This document shows, one piece after another, positions 1-9,835 of a stretch of DNA of 64,000 nt (its first letter is position 1; each line of letters opens with the position of its first letter). Both the position numbers and the translations under genes were made by a program. A model generated the notes under the pieces. The model searched no databases and had not been told where the DNA came from. It saw nothing but the letters and a program-made list of their open reading frames with translations. The DNA comes from Zygnema cylindricum (Eukaryota > Streptophyta > Zygnematophyceae > Zygnematales > Zygnemataceae), in the NCBI GenBank assembly GCA_037447655.1, contig JBBHKE010001281.1, positions 16,039 through 80,038 on the forward strand, given 5' to 3'.

Positions 1-1411
1 AAAGACGTGATGGTGGTTCGCGCTTTGTCGTTTTCGCGAGCGTTAGGTGATCGAGGAAGAAGACGGCGACGTGGAGCATGACGCCCGCCTCTTGTGGGGG
101 GCCATAAGAGTGAGAGCTAGTGGATTGCGAGCGCTTTTGCTGTTTCGCGCTTGGTGGTAGTGCAGAAATTGCTTGGAAAGCTCCCCTCGGTAGATCCGAG
201 TAAGTAAAAGAAAGGTTAAAAAAAAAGGCCCTTGGGCAACAAAGGAAAAAAAATCGGAAAAACTTGCGGGTGATTATTTGAGAGTAAATTATAGAGAGTG
301 CGGGCACGCCAAATTTTACGCCTGATACACAAAGAGAAGTTCACGAAACCCTAGCAGAAAGCCGAGGCCGGAGGTTTCAAGATGTCGCCGACAAAACTTT
401 TCTTGCTTTGTCCAAAAAATCGGTCGTAAGAGGCAGAGCCGATTAGTAAAAAGCGGCAGAATGGATGCAGCGGGAATTTCCACTTACAGCAAGGTTGTCG
501 AAAATACTTTCTTTAGAGTATCTGTACGCCAAATTTGGTGCAAGATACTCGAAAGGAAGGTCAAAAAATTGTTGGAGTAAGCGATGGCTGAAGCCCTTGA
601 AACGACGCCGGTTAAAAATCACTTCTCCACAGTACGAGCTTAGTTCGACGAGAAAATGGAATTAAGTGCAAAGATTTTGAGCGTTGGCTAATGGCACGCC
701 AATTCAAAGACAAAGATTGCAAGAGATAGTCTCAGAAGGAAAATAGAAAAACGGTCGGAATGTAAAACCTTCATTATTAAAAAAAGAAACAGCGGATGGA
801 GGTGATTCGCCCACCACCAGAAAGGTGTTGTAAAATACTTTCTCATGCCGAACGTCAAAAATCTTTGCAGGATGTTGATATACACGTAGTTGTGCATTTT
901 GGCTTTTCTGTCAGCTTTTATCCGCATAAAGAATAACGATTTTGTCTTGTAGGGACATGACGATCGCTTTTTAGTTTTTACCAACCAAAAGTTGTCATAT
1001 TTTTCTTTTGTGGAAGGATCTAAAGATTCATCAATTTGTGCAATCTTGAAGATTCGAGAAGATTAAGCACCGTGGATTTGACGGCAGCTTCGATGTACGG
1101 AAATCAGAATGCATCCGTACATCTTGAAATTTGATTCATAAGTGAAAACTGAAAAGTAGGGATTTACCAAAAATGTTTTTAATATGTGTAACGAAACACG
1201 TGCGCATATAATGGTTTGTACTACGGTACTGTAACATACAACCACACCATTAAGATTTGAGCGTCAGTTTTCAATGTCAGTTTTCGCCTCAGGAAATCTG
1301 ATATTCGTCGGCTTTGACCATAGAACAAAACGTACAGAATGTGTGACGAATTCTACGGGTTGTTCGCGCTTACAAGTTCGTACGTTATTTGTTCAAACTC
1401 TATTTTAAAAC
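1..1411. other. Unassigned 5' region, no supported gene
   Basis: I see no gene with recognisable domains here. A short ATG-led frame of 39 codons starts at 461 and stops at 580; it has no identifiable relatives that I can recall and no splice-site context that would extend it convincingly. The stretch has the stop-rich look of intergenic or decayed repeat DNA, with scattered GTAC/CGTAC words that recur in much of the window. Confidence 0.5.
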
Positions 1412-1614
1412 TATACCTTGAATCGTTATTAGACTATAGAAATTATTAGAGTAAAGAAAAAATTAGCGTCATTTATTCTAATATAGTGTGAGGAGACGTG
1501 GCGGATTATGGTCCACGTCCTTAAACAGTGTAATTTGTTCTATTTAAGGTATCAATGTCAAAATTTTGGGGTGCCGATATAGAGTACATAAGGCTAATAA
1601 CGATTCACAGTGTA
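1412..1614. repeat. Mariner-type MITE, ~199 bp
   Basis: A short non-autonomous DNA element with degenerate terminal inverted repeats. The left end at 1414 resembles CACCGTGAATCGCTATTAG and the right end at 1612 is its inverse. Both ends are flanked by TA, the target duplication typical of Tc1/mariner transposons. Better preserved copies of the same family sit at 53521-53733 and 53818-54033. No coding capacity is visible. Confidence 0.55.
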
Positions 1615-1627
1615 GATGTCAAATTAC

Positions 1628-1700
1628 TACACCGTGAATTGCTGAAGTATCCTGATTTTTTCGGCAAATTCTCAAATAGATTTAATTATTCTAAATGTTT
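1628..1700. repeat. Left end of a second mariner-type MITE
   Basis: CACCGTGAATTGCTGAAG at 1630 follows a TA and matches the terminal inverted repeat of the MITE family. The downstream interior (TTCTCAAATAGA and TTAATTATTCT) matches the interior of the family copies near 53.6 kb. A possible inverse end lies at about 2104-2125, where it abuts the hAT-type element, so the true right boundary is unclear. Confidence 0.4.
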
Positions 1701-2119
1701 GTAAACGTTATTTGAGGTACCCCATTAAATTGGGTTCATAACTCTAATATGATGACATTTTAAAGAGAGTGGTGTACGGATTGAAAGAGCCGTACTATTA
1801 CCATACTATTCTGTACTTTTTTAGGTAGGAAATTACAGAAAAATATTCATGATGTCCCGTAGTCGCCCTAACATGTAATTGCATAAATATTTTCCGGTAA
1901 ACGCGGATGTAAAAAAAAAGCGACGGCGTACGATTTGAACAATTTCGTACATGTACATATTTTAGTGTGGATATATAATGCGCCGAAATTTTTTATAAAG
2001 CAGTTTACAAATTAGAGTTAATGATAAATTAGAATAAAAGTTTTGGAAAACTGGATTTCCAATTAAGTAAATAGCGTATTGTTTCGTAGCTATCTATTTC
2101 ATTACGTTAATAGCGTTCA

Positions 2120-2881
2120 CGGTGTTGGTATCGAGGACCTTTTATCGATATTGATATGTCGATTAGGTGCAGATAATATATATATATCGCTTCATTCTGA
2201 TAGTCAATGTATTATATTCTTTATATATCGCCAATATATGTTCGCCTATCTAAAATATGAAAATTGCCTGGTCCAAAGTCATTGTCTTGGACAAAATTAA
2301 TGCAAAATCTTGCCAAAAATCTGATTTTCGAAAGTCACCCGTGCAGGAGATCTGAGGTACATTGGCGGCACACGAAAAAGCATTAAATGCAAGTCGATTT
2401 TACGAAATGACCGGTTTCAAATCTTTGGCGATTTTAGAGATTTAATCGTCAACTTACGGAAACCACTCAGTAAAACCGCATTAGTTGAAACTTTGTTACG
2501 GGCGATATGCGATGTATGAAGCCTGCAGCAATATAAATTTTTGTTCGTGCCTTAACCTTGGACCTTCTACGGCCATACCCCAAATGTTGCAATAGGAATA
2601 ACAAAATTAATATTTTTTTGTCTGTTACATTTTGCGGCATCAACCTTTAAGTCACGGAACGAAAATCACGTTGTACGTGGCGTATCACACAGTTTTTCTT
2701 TGTCGCTAAAATAACATATTATATAAAAATATAAAATATTAAATTTAATAAAATACTATATATCGCGATATACATCGCGATAATTTATGTTGGTCCCGGT
2801 ACGATGTATCGAGGATTCTGCTCGATCGATATTCGATATATCGAATATCGAAATTATCGCGATATGAATTTACTCGATACC
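2120..2881. mobile_element. hAT-type MITE, left part, split by Gypsy A
   Basis: This segment is the inverted counterpart of the complete element at 61392-62264. Shared stretches include the region around 2626-2720 (matching about 61545-61640 in reverse) and the TATCGCGATA/CGATATATCG-rich subterminal block at 2757-2880. The left end GGTGTTGGTATCGAGGACC resembles the TAGTGTTGGGTAT terminus. The element is interrupted after 2881 by Gypsy A and resumes at 15481 as CAATATTA, completing the ATACCCAA..TA terminus. I could not find an 8-bp target duplication, consistent with an older copy. Confidence 0.65.
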
Positions 2882-3377
2882 TGTAAAAGAGGTAACAACA
2901 CCCCACAATACGGCACAATGCACAGCGAAAAACACCAAGGATCTCCCCGTAGCAACAGCAGGAGCACACAGAACTCGCAGACAGGGTTGAGCTTTATTAA
3001 TTGAAAGAGAGTACAAGATTGCGCTAGCTGCGTAAGTCTATTTCAGGTCTACTTCCGGTCCCTTATTCACTAGGTCTACCTGTCTATTTAAACTAGCTAA
3101 CTGCTGGTCAACTTAGTACTATACAGCTGTACACGTGGACCTTCGCAGCCAATCCAAGATCTATCCAAACTTCCTTCTAGAACTATACAGTTCAATCTAC
3201 ACAATTGCGGCGTTGCTATGCTGCGCTGCCACGCCGCTGCGCTACTAGTTGCTACGCCGCTACGTTGTTATGCTGCTATGCTGCGCTGGTCTGGAATCGC
3301 AACTGCGCTGCTCTGCAATCGCAACTATAGCAGCCTAGCCCTAACTACTAAGTACCCAATTCTGTAACCCTGTTACA
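2882..3377 (-). repeat. Gypsy A 3' LTR
   Basis: The LTR begins TGTAAAAGAGG and ends CCTGTTACA, with TG..CA termini. It is 496 bp and almost identical to 14980-15475. The internal part is rich in GCTGC/GCTACG words (about 3195-3320), a degenerate short repeat also seen in the LTRs at 30397, 34536 and 44004. It is preceded by the 5-bp target duplication ATACC. Confidence 0.93.
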
Positions 3378-3392
3378 GTGCCTCCCAGTAAG
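3378..3392 (-). other. Gypsy A polypurine tract
   Basis: Read on the minus strand the sequence just inside the 3' LTR is CTTACTGGGAGGCAC, a purine-rich stretch in the position of the plus-strand primer. The same motif follows the LTRs at 30878 and 34739, which supports it as a functional element rather than chance. Confidence 0.6.
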
Positions 3393-3422
3393 GATTCAGA
3401 GTCCCGCTGAACTTTGATGGAG

Positions 3423-4694
3423 TCAGGGAAACTGCAGTTGCCGGAGTATGTCGTATGTTTCCTCACGATACTCCTCGAACTCCTGGCGAAGGACGTCGAG
3501 TTGTTGTTGGAGCTGTTCACATCGGGTCTCCAGTAACGCGATGTGACGATCTACAGCTGCCAACCGCCGCCGAGTAATTCGTTCCCGAACCTGATTTTCC
3601 GCTTCTTCCATGGGTACTGCGGTTTGCTGCGGAACGTCCGCAGGTGCAGGCTCCTCGGGTGGCAAAATCCTGGGTTCTCCGGGTTCAGCCCCTTGGGTAG
3701 CTTCCTCTGGTTCCTTGTCCGCCGGTTCCCACCGAGTTACCTTTCGTAATTTGAAGGACACGTGCTTTCTTGCAGCTCGGGCCCGCTGCAGAGCATTCCT
3801 TTGAGCCAGCTTGAGTACTCGCACTTCAGGGGTGACTTCCGCTCGAGAGATGATGTCGTGGAGGCGGACATCCCACGGGTGATAATGGCGAAGTAACCCG
3901 GGAACATCAATTCTGTACCTGTAGTTTTCCTCTACCACCTCTACGAACGGTAAGGTGTGAGGATTCAGCTGCACATAGCCTTTATGATTATTCCCGAGGT
4001 CCTTGGTCCGCATGAAATTCCACGCTGGGTGCGACGGAACGTTGGTAGGGATGCGGATAGGATCTCCAAGCTTCCCTATACGCCATTCTTCGGGCCACTC
4101 TGAGGGGTCCCAATAAAACCTTTTGGCGAATCTGAAGGCGAGGTCCGGATGCTGGGTGTCGACCAGTAGTGGAAAGAGGTAGTCGGGAATTTCCTCTCCC
4201 TGTTCACTCTCCTCCTCAAATCTCTTCGGTTTTCGCGCAAGAGAAACACATCATCACCGCTAGGGTATTGTTCCTCCGCCTTCCTCTCCGCGCTTTCAGA
4301 CGACTGCTCGTCTCGAGTGCTCTCCTTGTTTGGGTCCCGCGTCACCTCCAGATCTGAGGCGCGCTCCTCAATTGGCGGAGGCGTTGGTTCGCGTTCCGGC
4401 TTCTCCGCCTCCGACAGCTCATGATCTGCTTGAAGTTCCTCATCACCTTCCCGGGTTGGGGTGTATTCAGGGTCTTGTGAGTTCTCTGACCCCTCCCCTC
4501 CACTGGTCTCCGCCGATCCTGCCTTGCAACTGACACTATCCTCCGGTTCCGGCTCCACTTCTACTTCTCTTCGCCTGCTTGCTTCCACCATGGCTTCCGC
4601 CGCCCTTAGCAATCTCTCGCGACGGCTCGGTCTCCTTGTCCCACCCGTACCAGTCTCCTCCTTTTCGAGGGTGGAGAGGACGACGACGCCATAG
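3423..4694 (-). pseudogene. ORF3 of Gypsy A (frameshifted), unknown function
   Basis: A third reading frame lies between pol and the 3' LTR. By comparison with the copy at 30922-32202 the full product would be about 426 residues. Its parts in order are: an N-terminal basic patch with KRRRL (nuclear-localisation-like); a Glu/Ser-rich acidic region; a conserved central region around DTQHPD, FAKR and HPAWNFMRTKDLGNNHKG; and a C-terminal heptad-rich segment (LETRCEQLQQQLDVLRQEF) that should form a coiled coil. No signal peptide or membrane span is visible, so it does not look like an envelope protein. This copy has shifts near 4610-4640 and near 4190, and is open from 4013 to 3423 and from 4612 to 4076. 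I do not recognise the family. Gag- or integrase-associated roles are only guesses. Confidence 0.7.
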
Positions 4695-4836
4695 ACACTG
4701 CTGAACCAGACAATTCCGGTAGCTCCAGAAGCGGAGGTAAAGTAATTGTGCGGAGGGAAGCCGTTTCCAAGCTGCCGAGACTGAGTTAGTTGTGAGGACG
4801 AATGATGGTTGTATTCCCGGGGGTTGAGGGTTTCAC

Positions 4837-7800
4837 TTATGGGCTGTGCGCAGCGTCGCAGCGTGCGAGGGTATCGCAGTATCCAACATGTCTAAAACTG
4901 CGTTGCTGCGGCGGAACCGAGGGTTCGTCGTTACCTACATAGTGAAACACAATTGCGCCGTTGCGCTTTCCTGTCAGCGCAGTGGTGATACTGCGATCCT
5001 CTGACGTCATCATGACCATGTTGCGCTGCGGTGGTTGCGCTGCTACAGCGCTGCAGTGTGGTAACATCGCCGCTGCGGTCCTTTGCCGCGTCCCCAATAT
5101 TATTGCGATGGTTGCGCCACTGCGATTCGCCCCTTTGTTGCGGCCGCTGCAATTGCCCCTCGGGTAAAGCTGAGTGTCCTCACTCTGCAGAAACCGGCGC
5201 AGCAACTCCGGGGAATGCAGATCCCCCTCGTCCACCCAAGAGTCGTCCTCAGCACCGTAACCCTTCCAACGCACCAAGTATTGCGTGGAGTTAGAATTCC
5301 GAGAGCGACGTGACTTAAGGATCTCTTCCACCTCATACTCGTCTGAGGTACCTTGAACGGGTTGTAGAGGAGTATGCCGTCGTCGGTTAGGGAACACCGA
5401 ATCAGGATCACGGAATGGTTTAAGGAGGGAAACATGGAAAACATTGTGGATATGCCAGTCCGTCGGGATATCCAACCTGTAAGCGACGTTGCCCACACGG
5501 GACAGAATTGTGAACGGGCGCGTGAACTTTGGGGCTAACTTTTTAGAGAGGGCTCCCGGCAAGGAGAGGTTTGCCATATTAAGGCGAACCTTGTCCCCCA
5601 CACAGAAGACTATTTCCTTCCGGTGAGCGTCCGCCTGCGACTTTTGGCGATCCTTTGCCAGTTGGAGCGCCTTTGCCGCCTTTTCCAGGTTGCCTTGCAA
5701 CGTCTTGGCAAAGTCTAAAGCAGCCGGTGTTTCGCAGTCCGCTACCAATAAAGTGTGGGGAAGAGTGGGTTGTCGTCCATTGAGGGAGAAAGGCGTAGCA
5801 TTTGTTGACGAGTGGACTGCACTGTTGTATGCTACTTCGATTGCCGTTAAATGGTCCACCCAATCCGTTTGGTGCACCGAGACATAAGCCCGCAATGCTT
5901 CCTCCAAAGTCCGATTCACCCGTTCAGTTTGACCATCAGTTTGAGGGTGGTAGGCTGTGGACATGGCAAGCTGCGTTCCGCATAACGCAAATAGATTTTG
6001 CCAAAAGTGGCTCACGAATTTTCGATCGCGGTCGCTGACGATCCTTTTTGGAAGACCGTGATGGCGGAATATTTCCCGAAAGAATAAGTCCGCAATATCT
6101 CGTGCAGTAGCCGTAGTGGTCGTGGGTAGAAAATGTGCCATTTTCGTTAGGTAATCCACGACGACGAAGATTGAGTCGTAGCCCTCCTTCGTCCGGGGAA
6201 GGGCCACGATAAAATCCATCGAGATCGCCTCCCAAGGAACAGATGGTATTGGGAGGGGTTGTAACAGACCTTGTTGCCCTGAATCAGATTTGTTTCTATT
6301 ACACGAGTCACACGTCCGGACATATTCTGCAATGTCTCGAGTCATGTTTGGCCAGTAATACGCTTCAGCGACACGTGCGGTTGTTTTATCTCGTCCAAAA
6401 TGTCCACTGAGCGGCTCGTCATGACTCATTTGAAGAATTGCGTGACGAAGTGCCGTATTTGTCGGCACATATAGCCGTGTTGTCTTACTCGGTCTATACC
6501 GCCACATATCATTGGCAGTTCGAACGAGTACTTTCCGTTTGACAAGTTCCTTTAGTGAACCATCATCGCCGTAGGCGGCCTTTATCCGACTTAACCACTG
6601 TTCGTCCACTTGCACCGTACTGGTGACTGCGCTGAGCTTCTGATTTTGCGCTTCGGTCAACGCTGCGCTTTTCTCTTTCACAGAGTCTCCGTTCCTCTGC
6701 TGCGGTGCTTGCGGTTGTTGCTCCGCTGCCGGCGCAGCGACGTCAGGTCTTCTTGACAGCGCATCCGCCGGGTTCGTTTTGCCCGGCTTATATTCAATAA
6801 CAAGTTCCGGACCGAAGGTTTGCAGGAACGTCATCCAGCGCACTTGTTTCTTGGACAACTTCGGCTGGGTTTGGAGATATTGTAAGGCGTGGTGATCCGT
6901 GATAACCGTGATCCGTTTTCCCTGAACGTAACACTTCCAAACCTCCAGCGCATTGATAATAGCTATTGTTTCCTTCTCATGGGTAGCCCAGTTCAACTCT
7001 GCTGCCTTTAGTTTGCGACTGTCGTAGGCGATGGGTTGAAGGCCTTTTCCTTGATCCTGCATAAGGATCGCTCCAATAGCCATATCGCTAGCGTCAGTAA
7101 TTACCGTCCAAGGTAAATCCGGATCGGGAACAGCTAACACAGGGGCGGTAACCAACCGCTCCTTTAGCGTGTTAAAGGCTGTTTCTTGCGCCGCTTTCCA
7201 ATCATAGGGCGCATCATTCTTGAGCAATTCCGTGAGCGGTGCAGCGATTTTTGCGAAACCTTCGACAAAACGTCGATAATAGGAGCATAGTCCGAGAAAG
7301 CTTCGTAACTCCGTAATATTCGCCGGCTGCGGCCACTCCTTTACTGCTCTAGTCTTGTTGGGATCCACTGCGATCCCGTCCCGGCTCACCACATGGCCTA
7401 GAAAGTCAATTTTCTCCTTAAAGAAGTCACATTTACTTCTTTTTGCGTATAACTTATGCTCCCGAAGGACTTGGAGGACCGTCCGTAAGTGCTTCACATG
7501 CTCCTCCTGCGTTCGGCTATACACCAATATGTCATCTAAGAAGACGATCACGAATGCGTCCAGATATTGTCGAAAGATGGAATTCATTAAATGCATAAAG
7601 GTCGCCGGTGCGTTAGTCAACCCGAACGGCATTACCCGAAACTGGAAATGACCGTATCGAGTTCTGAACGCCGTCTTTTCCACATCCTCCTCGGCAATTC
7701 TGATCTGGTGGTAGCCGCTCCGCAAGTCTATTTTCGAAAAATATTTGGCACCTCGAAGTCGATCCAACAATTCGTCTATCCTCGGTAGGGGGTACGCATT

Positions 7801-8769
7801 CTTCACCGTTAACTTGTTCAGCGCTCTGTAATCTATACACATATGGAACCCTCCATCTTTCTTGTTCACAAAGAGAACAGGGGCTCCATACGGTGACTTG
7901 CTTGGTTCGATTGCTCCGGCTTCGACCAACTCCGCGAGTTGCTTTTTCAATTCGTCCAACTCGGTGTAGCTCATCTTGTACATCCGATTAGCCGGAGGTA
8001 CTGCTCCAGGAACAAGCTCTATTTTATGATCCACTTCGCGCTTCGGAGGTAATCCTTCGGGGATCTTCGGGGGAAATACATCTGCGTACTCCTCGAGAAG
8101 TTTTGACACGACTTCCGGGGCCTCTTCGGAAGTCTTTCCAATGTCGTCACTTTCTTTGGAGTCGAAGTCGGGGTCCTTCTTTTTCCATTCTTCCGGGATC
8201 TCCTCCTTCGCCTCCTCCATTGGCTGGACGACCGCCATATAAATCGTTTCCCCTTTCTTAAGTGCCCTCTTAAGCTGTAAGGCCGAAAGCAGGCGTCCCT
8301 CTTCCATTCCCTTACCAGCCGCTCCCGCTGTTACCTCAAACTCTTCTTCACCTTTCTTCACTCTCATGGTGCCACTTCTCCAGTCAATCATCGGATTCCA
8401 TTTTTGCAGCCACGGCTTCCCCAATATTACCTCATGATCCCCAAGAGGTAATACATGAAGCGTGTTGTACCATCGAAATTTCCCAATGCCGACGCGCAAC
8501 CTCGGGGTACGATGGGTGATTGATAGGGAACTGCCGTCGGCCAATTGCACCGACTGAGGATTATGTAGTACCACAAAAGGAAGTTTCAACCTTTTCACCG
8601 TCGCCTCGTTAATGAAGTTCCCCGACGCTCCGGAGTCCACCATGAAGTCAGCTGCACTCACTCCTATTTGACCCCGAAATATCAAAGGGTCACCTCCTTC
8701 TCCGGCTAACCTCATAACGGTAAGTTTTCCCTTTTTGGGGTCTTTCCGTTTTGGACACTCCCAAGCCAT
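4837..8769 (-). CDS. pol: Gypsy A pol polyprotein with chromodomain
   Basis: A 1310-codon frame without internal stops. It opens at ATG in the last part of a CCHC zinc knuckle (MAWECPK), which is where Copia 1 cut the gene, so the true product begins upstream. Domains in order: aspartic protease with DSGAS near residue 45; reverse transcriptase about 260-430 with [10 protein letters not shown] near 408; RNase H about 520-650 with TDAS and DHHAL; integrase zinc region with H-H-C-C at about 783-820 ([10 protein letters not shown] to CDSCNRN); integrase core with [12 protein letters not shown] and a Glu in [10 protein letters not shown] at about 870-960; chromodomain about 1146-1195 ([19 protein letters not shown]). 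A ~110-residue tail of low complexity follows. It functions in reverse transcription and in integration, which the chromodomain probably guides to particular chromatin. All catalytic residues I can check are present. Confidence 0.93.
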   Translation of the reverse strand: MAWECPKRKDPKKGKLTVMRLAGEGGDPLIFRGQIGVSAADFMVDSGASGNFINEATVKRLKLPFVVLHNPQSVQLADGSSLSITHRTPRLRVGIGKFRWYNTLHVLPLGDHEVILGKPWLQKWNPMIDWRSGTMRVKKGEEEFEVTAGAAGKGMEEGRLLSALQLKRALKKGETIYMAVVQPMEEAKEEIPEEWKKKDPDFDSKESDDIGKTSEEAPEVVSKLLEEYADVFPPKIPEGLPPKREVDHKIELVPGAVPPANRMYKMSYTELDELKKQLAELVEAGAIEPSKSPYGAPVLFVNKKDGGFHMCIDYRALNKLTVKNAYPLPRIDELLDRLRGAKYFSKIDLRSGYHQIRIAEEDVEKTAFRTRYGHFQFRVMPFGLTNAPATFMHLMNSIFRQYLDAFVIVFLDDILVYSRTQEEHVKHLRTVLQVLREHKLYAKRSKCDFFKEKIDFLGHVVSRDGIAVDPNKTRAVKEWPQPANITELRSFLGLCSYYRRFVEGFAKIAAPLTELLKNDAPYDWKAAQETAFNTLKERLVTAPVLAVPDPDLPWTVITDASDMAIGAILMQDQGKGLQPIAYDSRKLKAAELNWATHEKETIAIINALEVWKCYVQGKRITVITDHHALQYLQTQPKLSKKQVRWMTFLQTFGPELVIEYKPGKTNPADALSRRPDVAAPAAEQQPQAPQQRNGDSVKEKSAALTEAQNQKLSAVTSTVQVDEQWLSRIKAAYGDDGSLKELVKRKVLVRTANDMWRYRPSKTTRLYVPTNTALRHAILQMSHDEPLSGHFGRDKTTARVAEAYYWPNMTRDIAEYVRTCDSCNRNKSDSGQQGLLQPLPIPSVPWEAISMDFIVALPRTKEGYDSIFVVVDYLTKMAHFLPTTTTATARDIADLFFREIFRHHGLPKRIVSDRDRKFVSHFWQNLFALCGTQLAMSTAYHPQTDGQTERVNRTLEEALRAYVSVHQTDWVDHLTAIEVAYNSAVHSSTNATPFSLNGRQPTLPHTLLVADCETPAALDFAKTLQGNLEKAAKALQLAKDRQKSQADAHRKEIVFCVGDKVRLNMANLSLPGALSKKLAPKFTRPFTILSRVGNVAYRLDIPTDWHIHNVFHVSLLKPFRDPDSVFPNRRRHTPLQPVQGTSDEYEVEEILKSRRSRNSNSTQYLVRWKGYGAEDDSWVDEGDLHSPELLRRFLQSEDTQLYPRGNCSGRNKGANRSGATIAIILGTRQRTAAAMLPHCSAVAAQPPQRNMVMMTSEDRSITTALTGKRNGAIVFHYVGNDEPSVPPQQRSFRHVGYCDTLARCDAAHSP

Positions 8770-8770
8770 G
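8766..8770. repeat. Target duplication CCATG, left of Copia 1
   Basis: CCATG here and at 14052-14056 flank Copia 1 exactly. This is the 5-bp duplication made by integrase on insertion. The duplicated bases lie in the zinc-knuckle codons of Gypsy A. Confidence 0.9.
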
Positions 8771-9820
8771 TGTAGAAACTAATGGTTTTATTAGTATTTT
8801 CTAGGTCTGAAAAGAAATATAGAAGTCGAGGCAGTCTATCATTAACTTCTCTCTCCAACTCTCAAACTAGTCGCAGTCACTGAGAAATTGGAGAGGAAGC
8901 TAGAGCCATGGCTACCTTGGCTATCCTGAGGTTTACGGGAATTTTATGTTAGGGTTTATTTATTTAATTAAAAGGTATGTGCCGGCGGCAGGATTTGATC
9001 CATGTACCTATCGGCCGGCAGATAGGAAATAGCCCGTAGCCTTAGCCGTTAAGTCTAGCAGTAGTTTTACGTACTATATAGTTTGATATTTATTTAAATG
9101 GTTATGCGCGCGATAAACCATTTAACTGAAATGAATTACGGGATACATAGATCCAGTAAAATGTAAATGTACGACTTACAGTACGGACACAAATTAGTAC
9201 CGCGCATTTGTTTCGTAAATGAAACAAATACCGCGCATGTATTTATTACGGCTACGATTAAAGCCGACTTTAATCGGACGGCCGAGATTAGCGCCGAGAT
9301 CGCGGAGGAAGATTTCGGCGGTTTGTGGTCATCGCCACATCGGATGACACGTGGCGAAATTCCGTTGGATTGTGGAATCTCCGGAGATTATGGCACCGAA
9401 TCCGGATTTGACATGTGTCGACATTTTGGCCATGTCGTACAATGTCCGTACATAAAGTACATCGGCAAATGTACTTTTGCGTACAGAACTCAATTCTGAT
9501 TGGTTCCGTACATCAGTAGATAGAGTTTGTGAGAGAGATAGGACTTAGAAAAATTAGAAGATAGGACCCTCTCTCCCAGAGAGCTTCTGTACAAAAGGTC
9601 AACTTTGACCCTCCATAACTTACTGCTCAAGGGAGCAAATTCAGAGATTCTTTTTGCTATCGACTCAGGGGAGTCTTGCCTTCACAGGGGTGAAGTTGGT
9701 CAGAGTTTTTGTCTGCCAGGGTGGCAGTTATTTTTGCTTAAACACAAAGGGGTCAGGATTATCCTAGAGGCTTCTTGGAAGCTGTCCACTCTGAGGACTT
9801 ATGGAGGTCTCAGAGTTACA
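8771..9820 (+). repeat. Copia 1 5' LTR
   Basis: Begins TGTAGAAACTAATGG and ends CAGAGTTACA. A block at about 8986-9062 has a tRNA T-arm-like segment read on the opposite strand. A region near 9410-9500 is dense in GTAC words (GTACATAAAGTACATC). The last ~220 bp recur in all related LTRs in the window. Confidence 0.93.
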
Positions 9821-9835
9821 GGTTATGGGCCCACC
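9821..9835 (+). other. Copia 1 primer-binding site (half-tRNA type)
   Basis: GGTTATGGGCCCACC directly follows the LTR. It is the exact complement of the anticodon arm of plant initiator tRNA-Met (GGTGGGCCCATAACC), not of the tRNA 3' end. This implies priming by a cleaved half-tRNA, as known for Drosophila copia and yeast Ty5. The ATG in the site (9826) is the complement of the CAU anticodon and is in frame with gag. Confidence 0.75.

Noticed and set aside
3423-4694. ORF3 as a retroviral-type envelope gene.
   Set aside because: Position fits, but there is no signal peptide, no membrane span, no cysteine-rich ectodomain and a nuclear-type basic patch instead.
9167-9499. 110-codon frame in the Copia 1 LTR, repeated at 13398-13730 and nearly so elsewhere.
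   Set aside because: Repetition reflects LTR identity. In Copia 2 LTRs the frame is not kept open over its length, and the protein lacks motifs. A regulatory LTR role is more likely.
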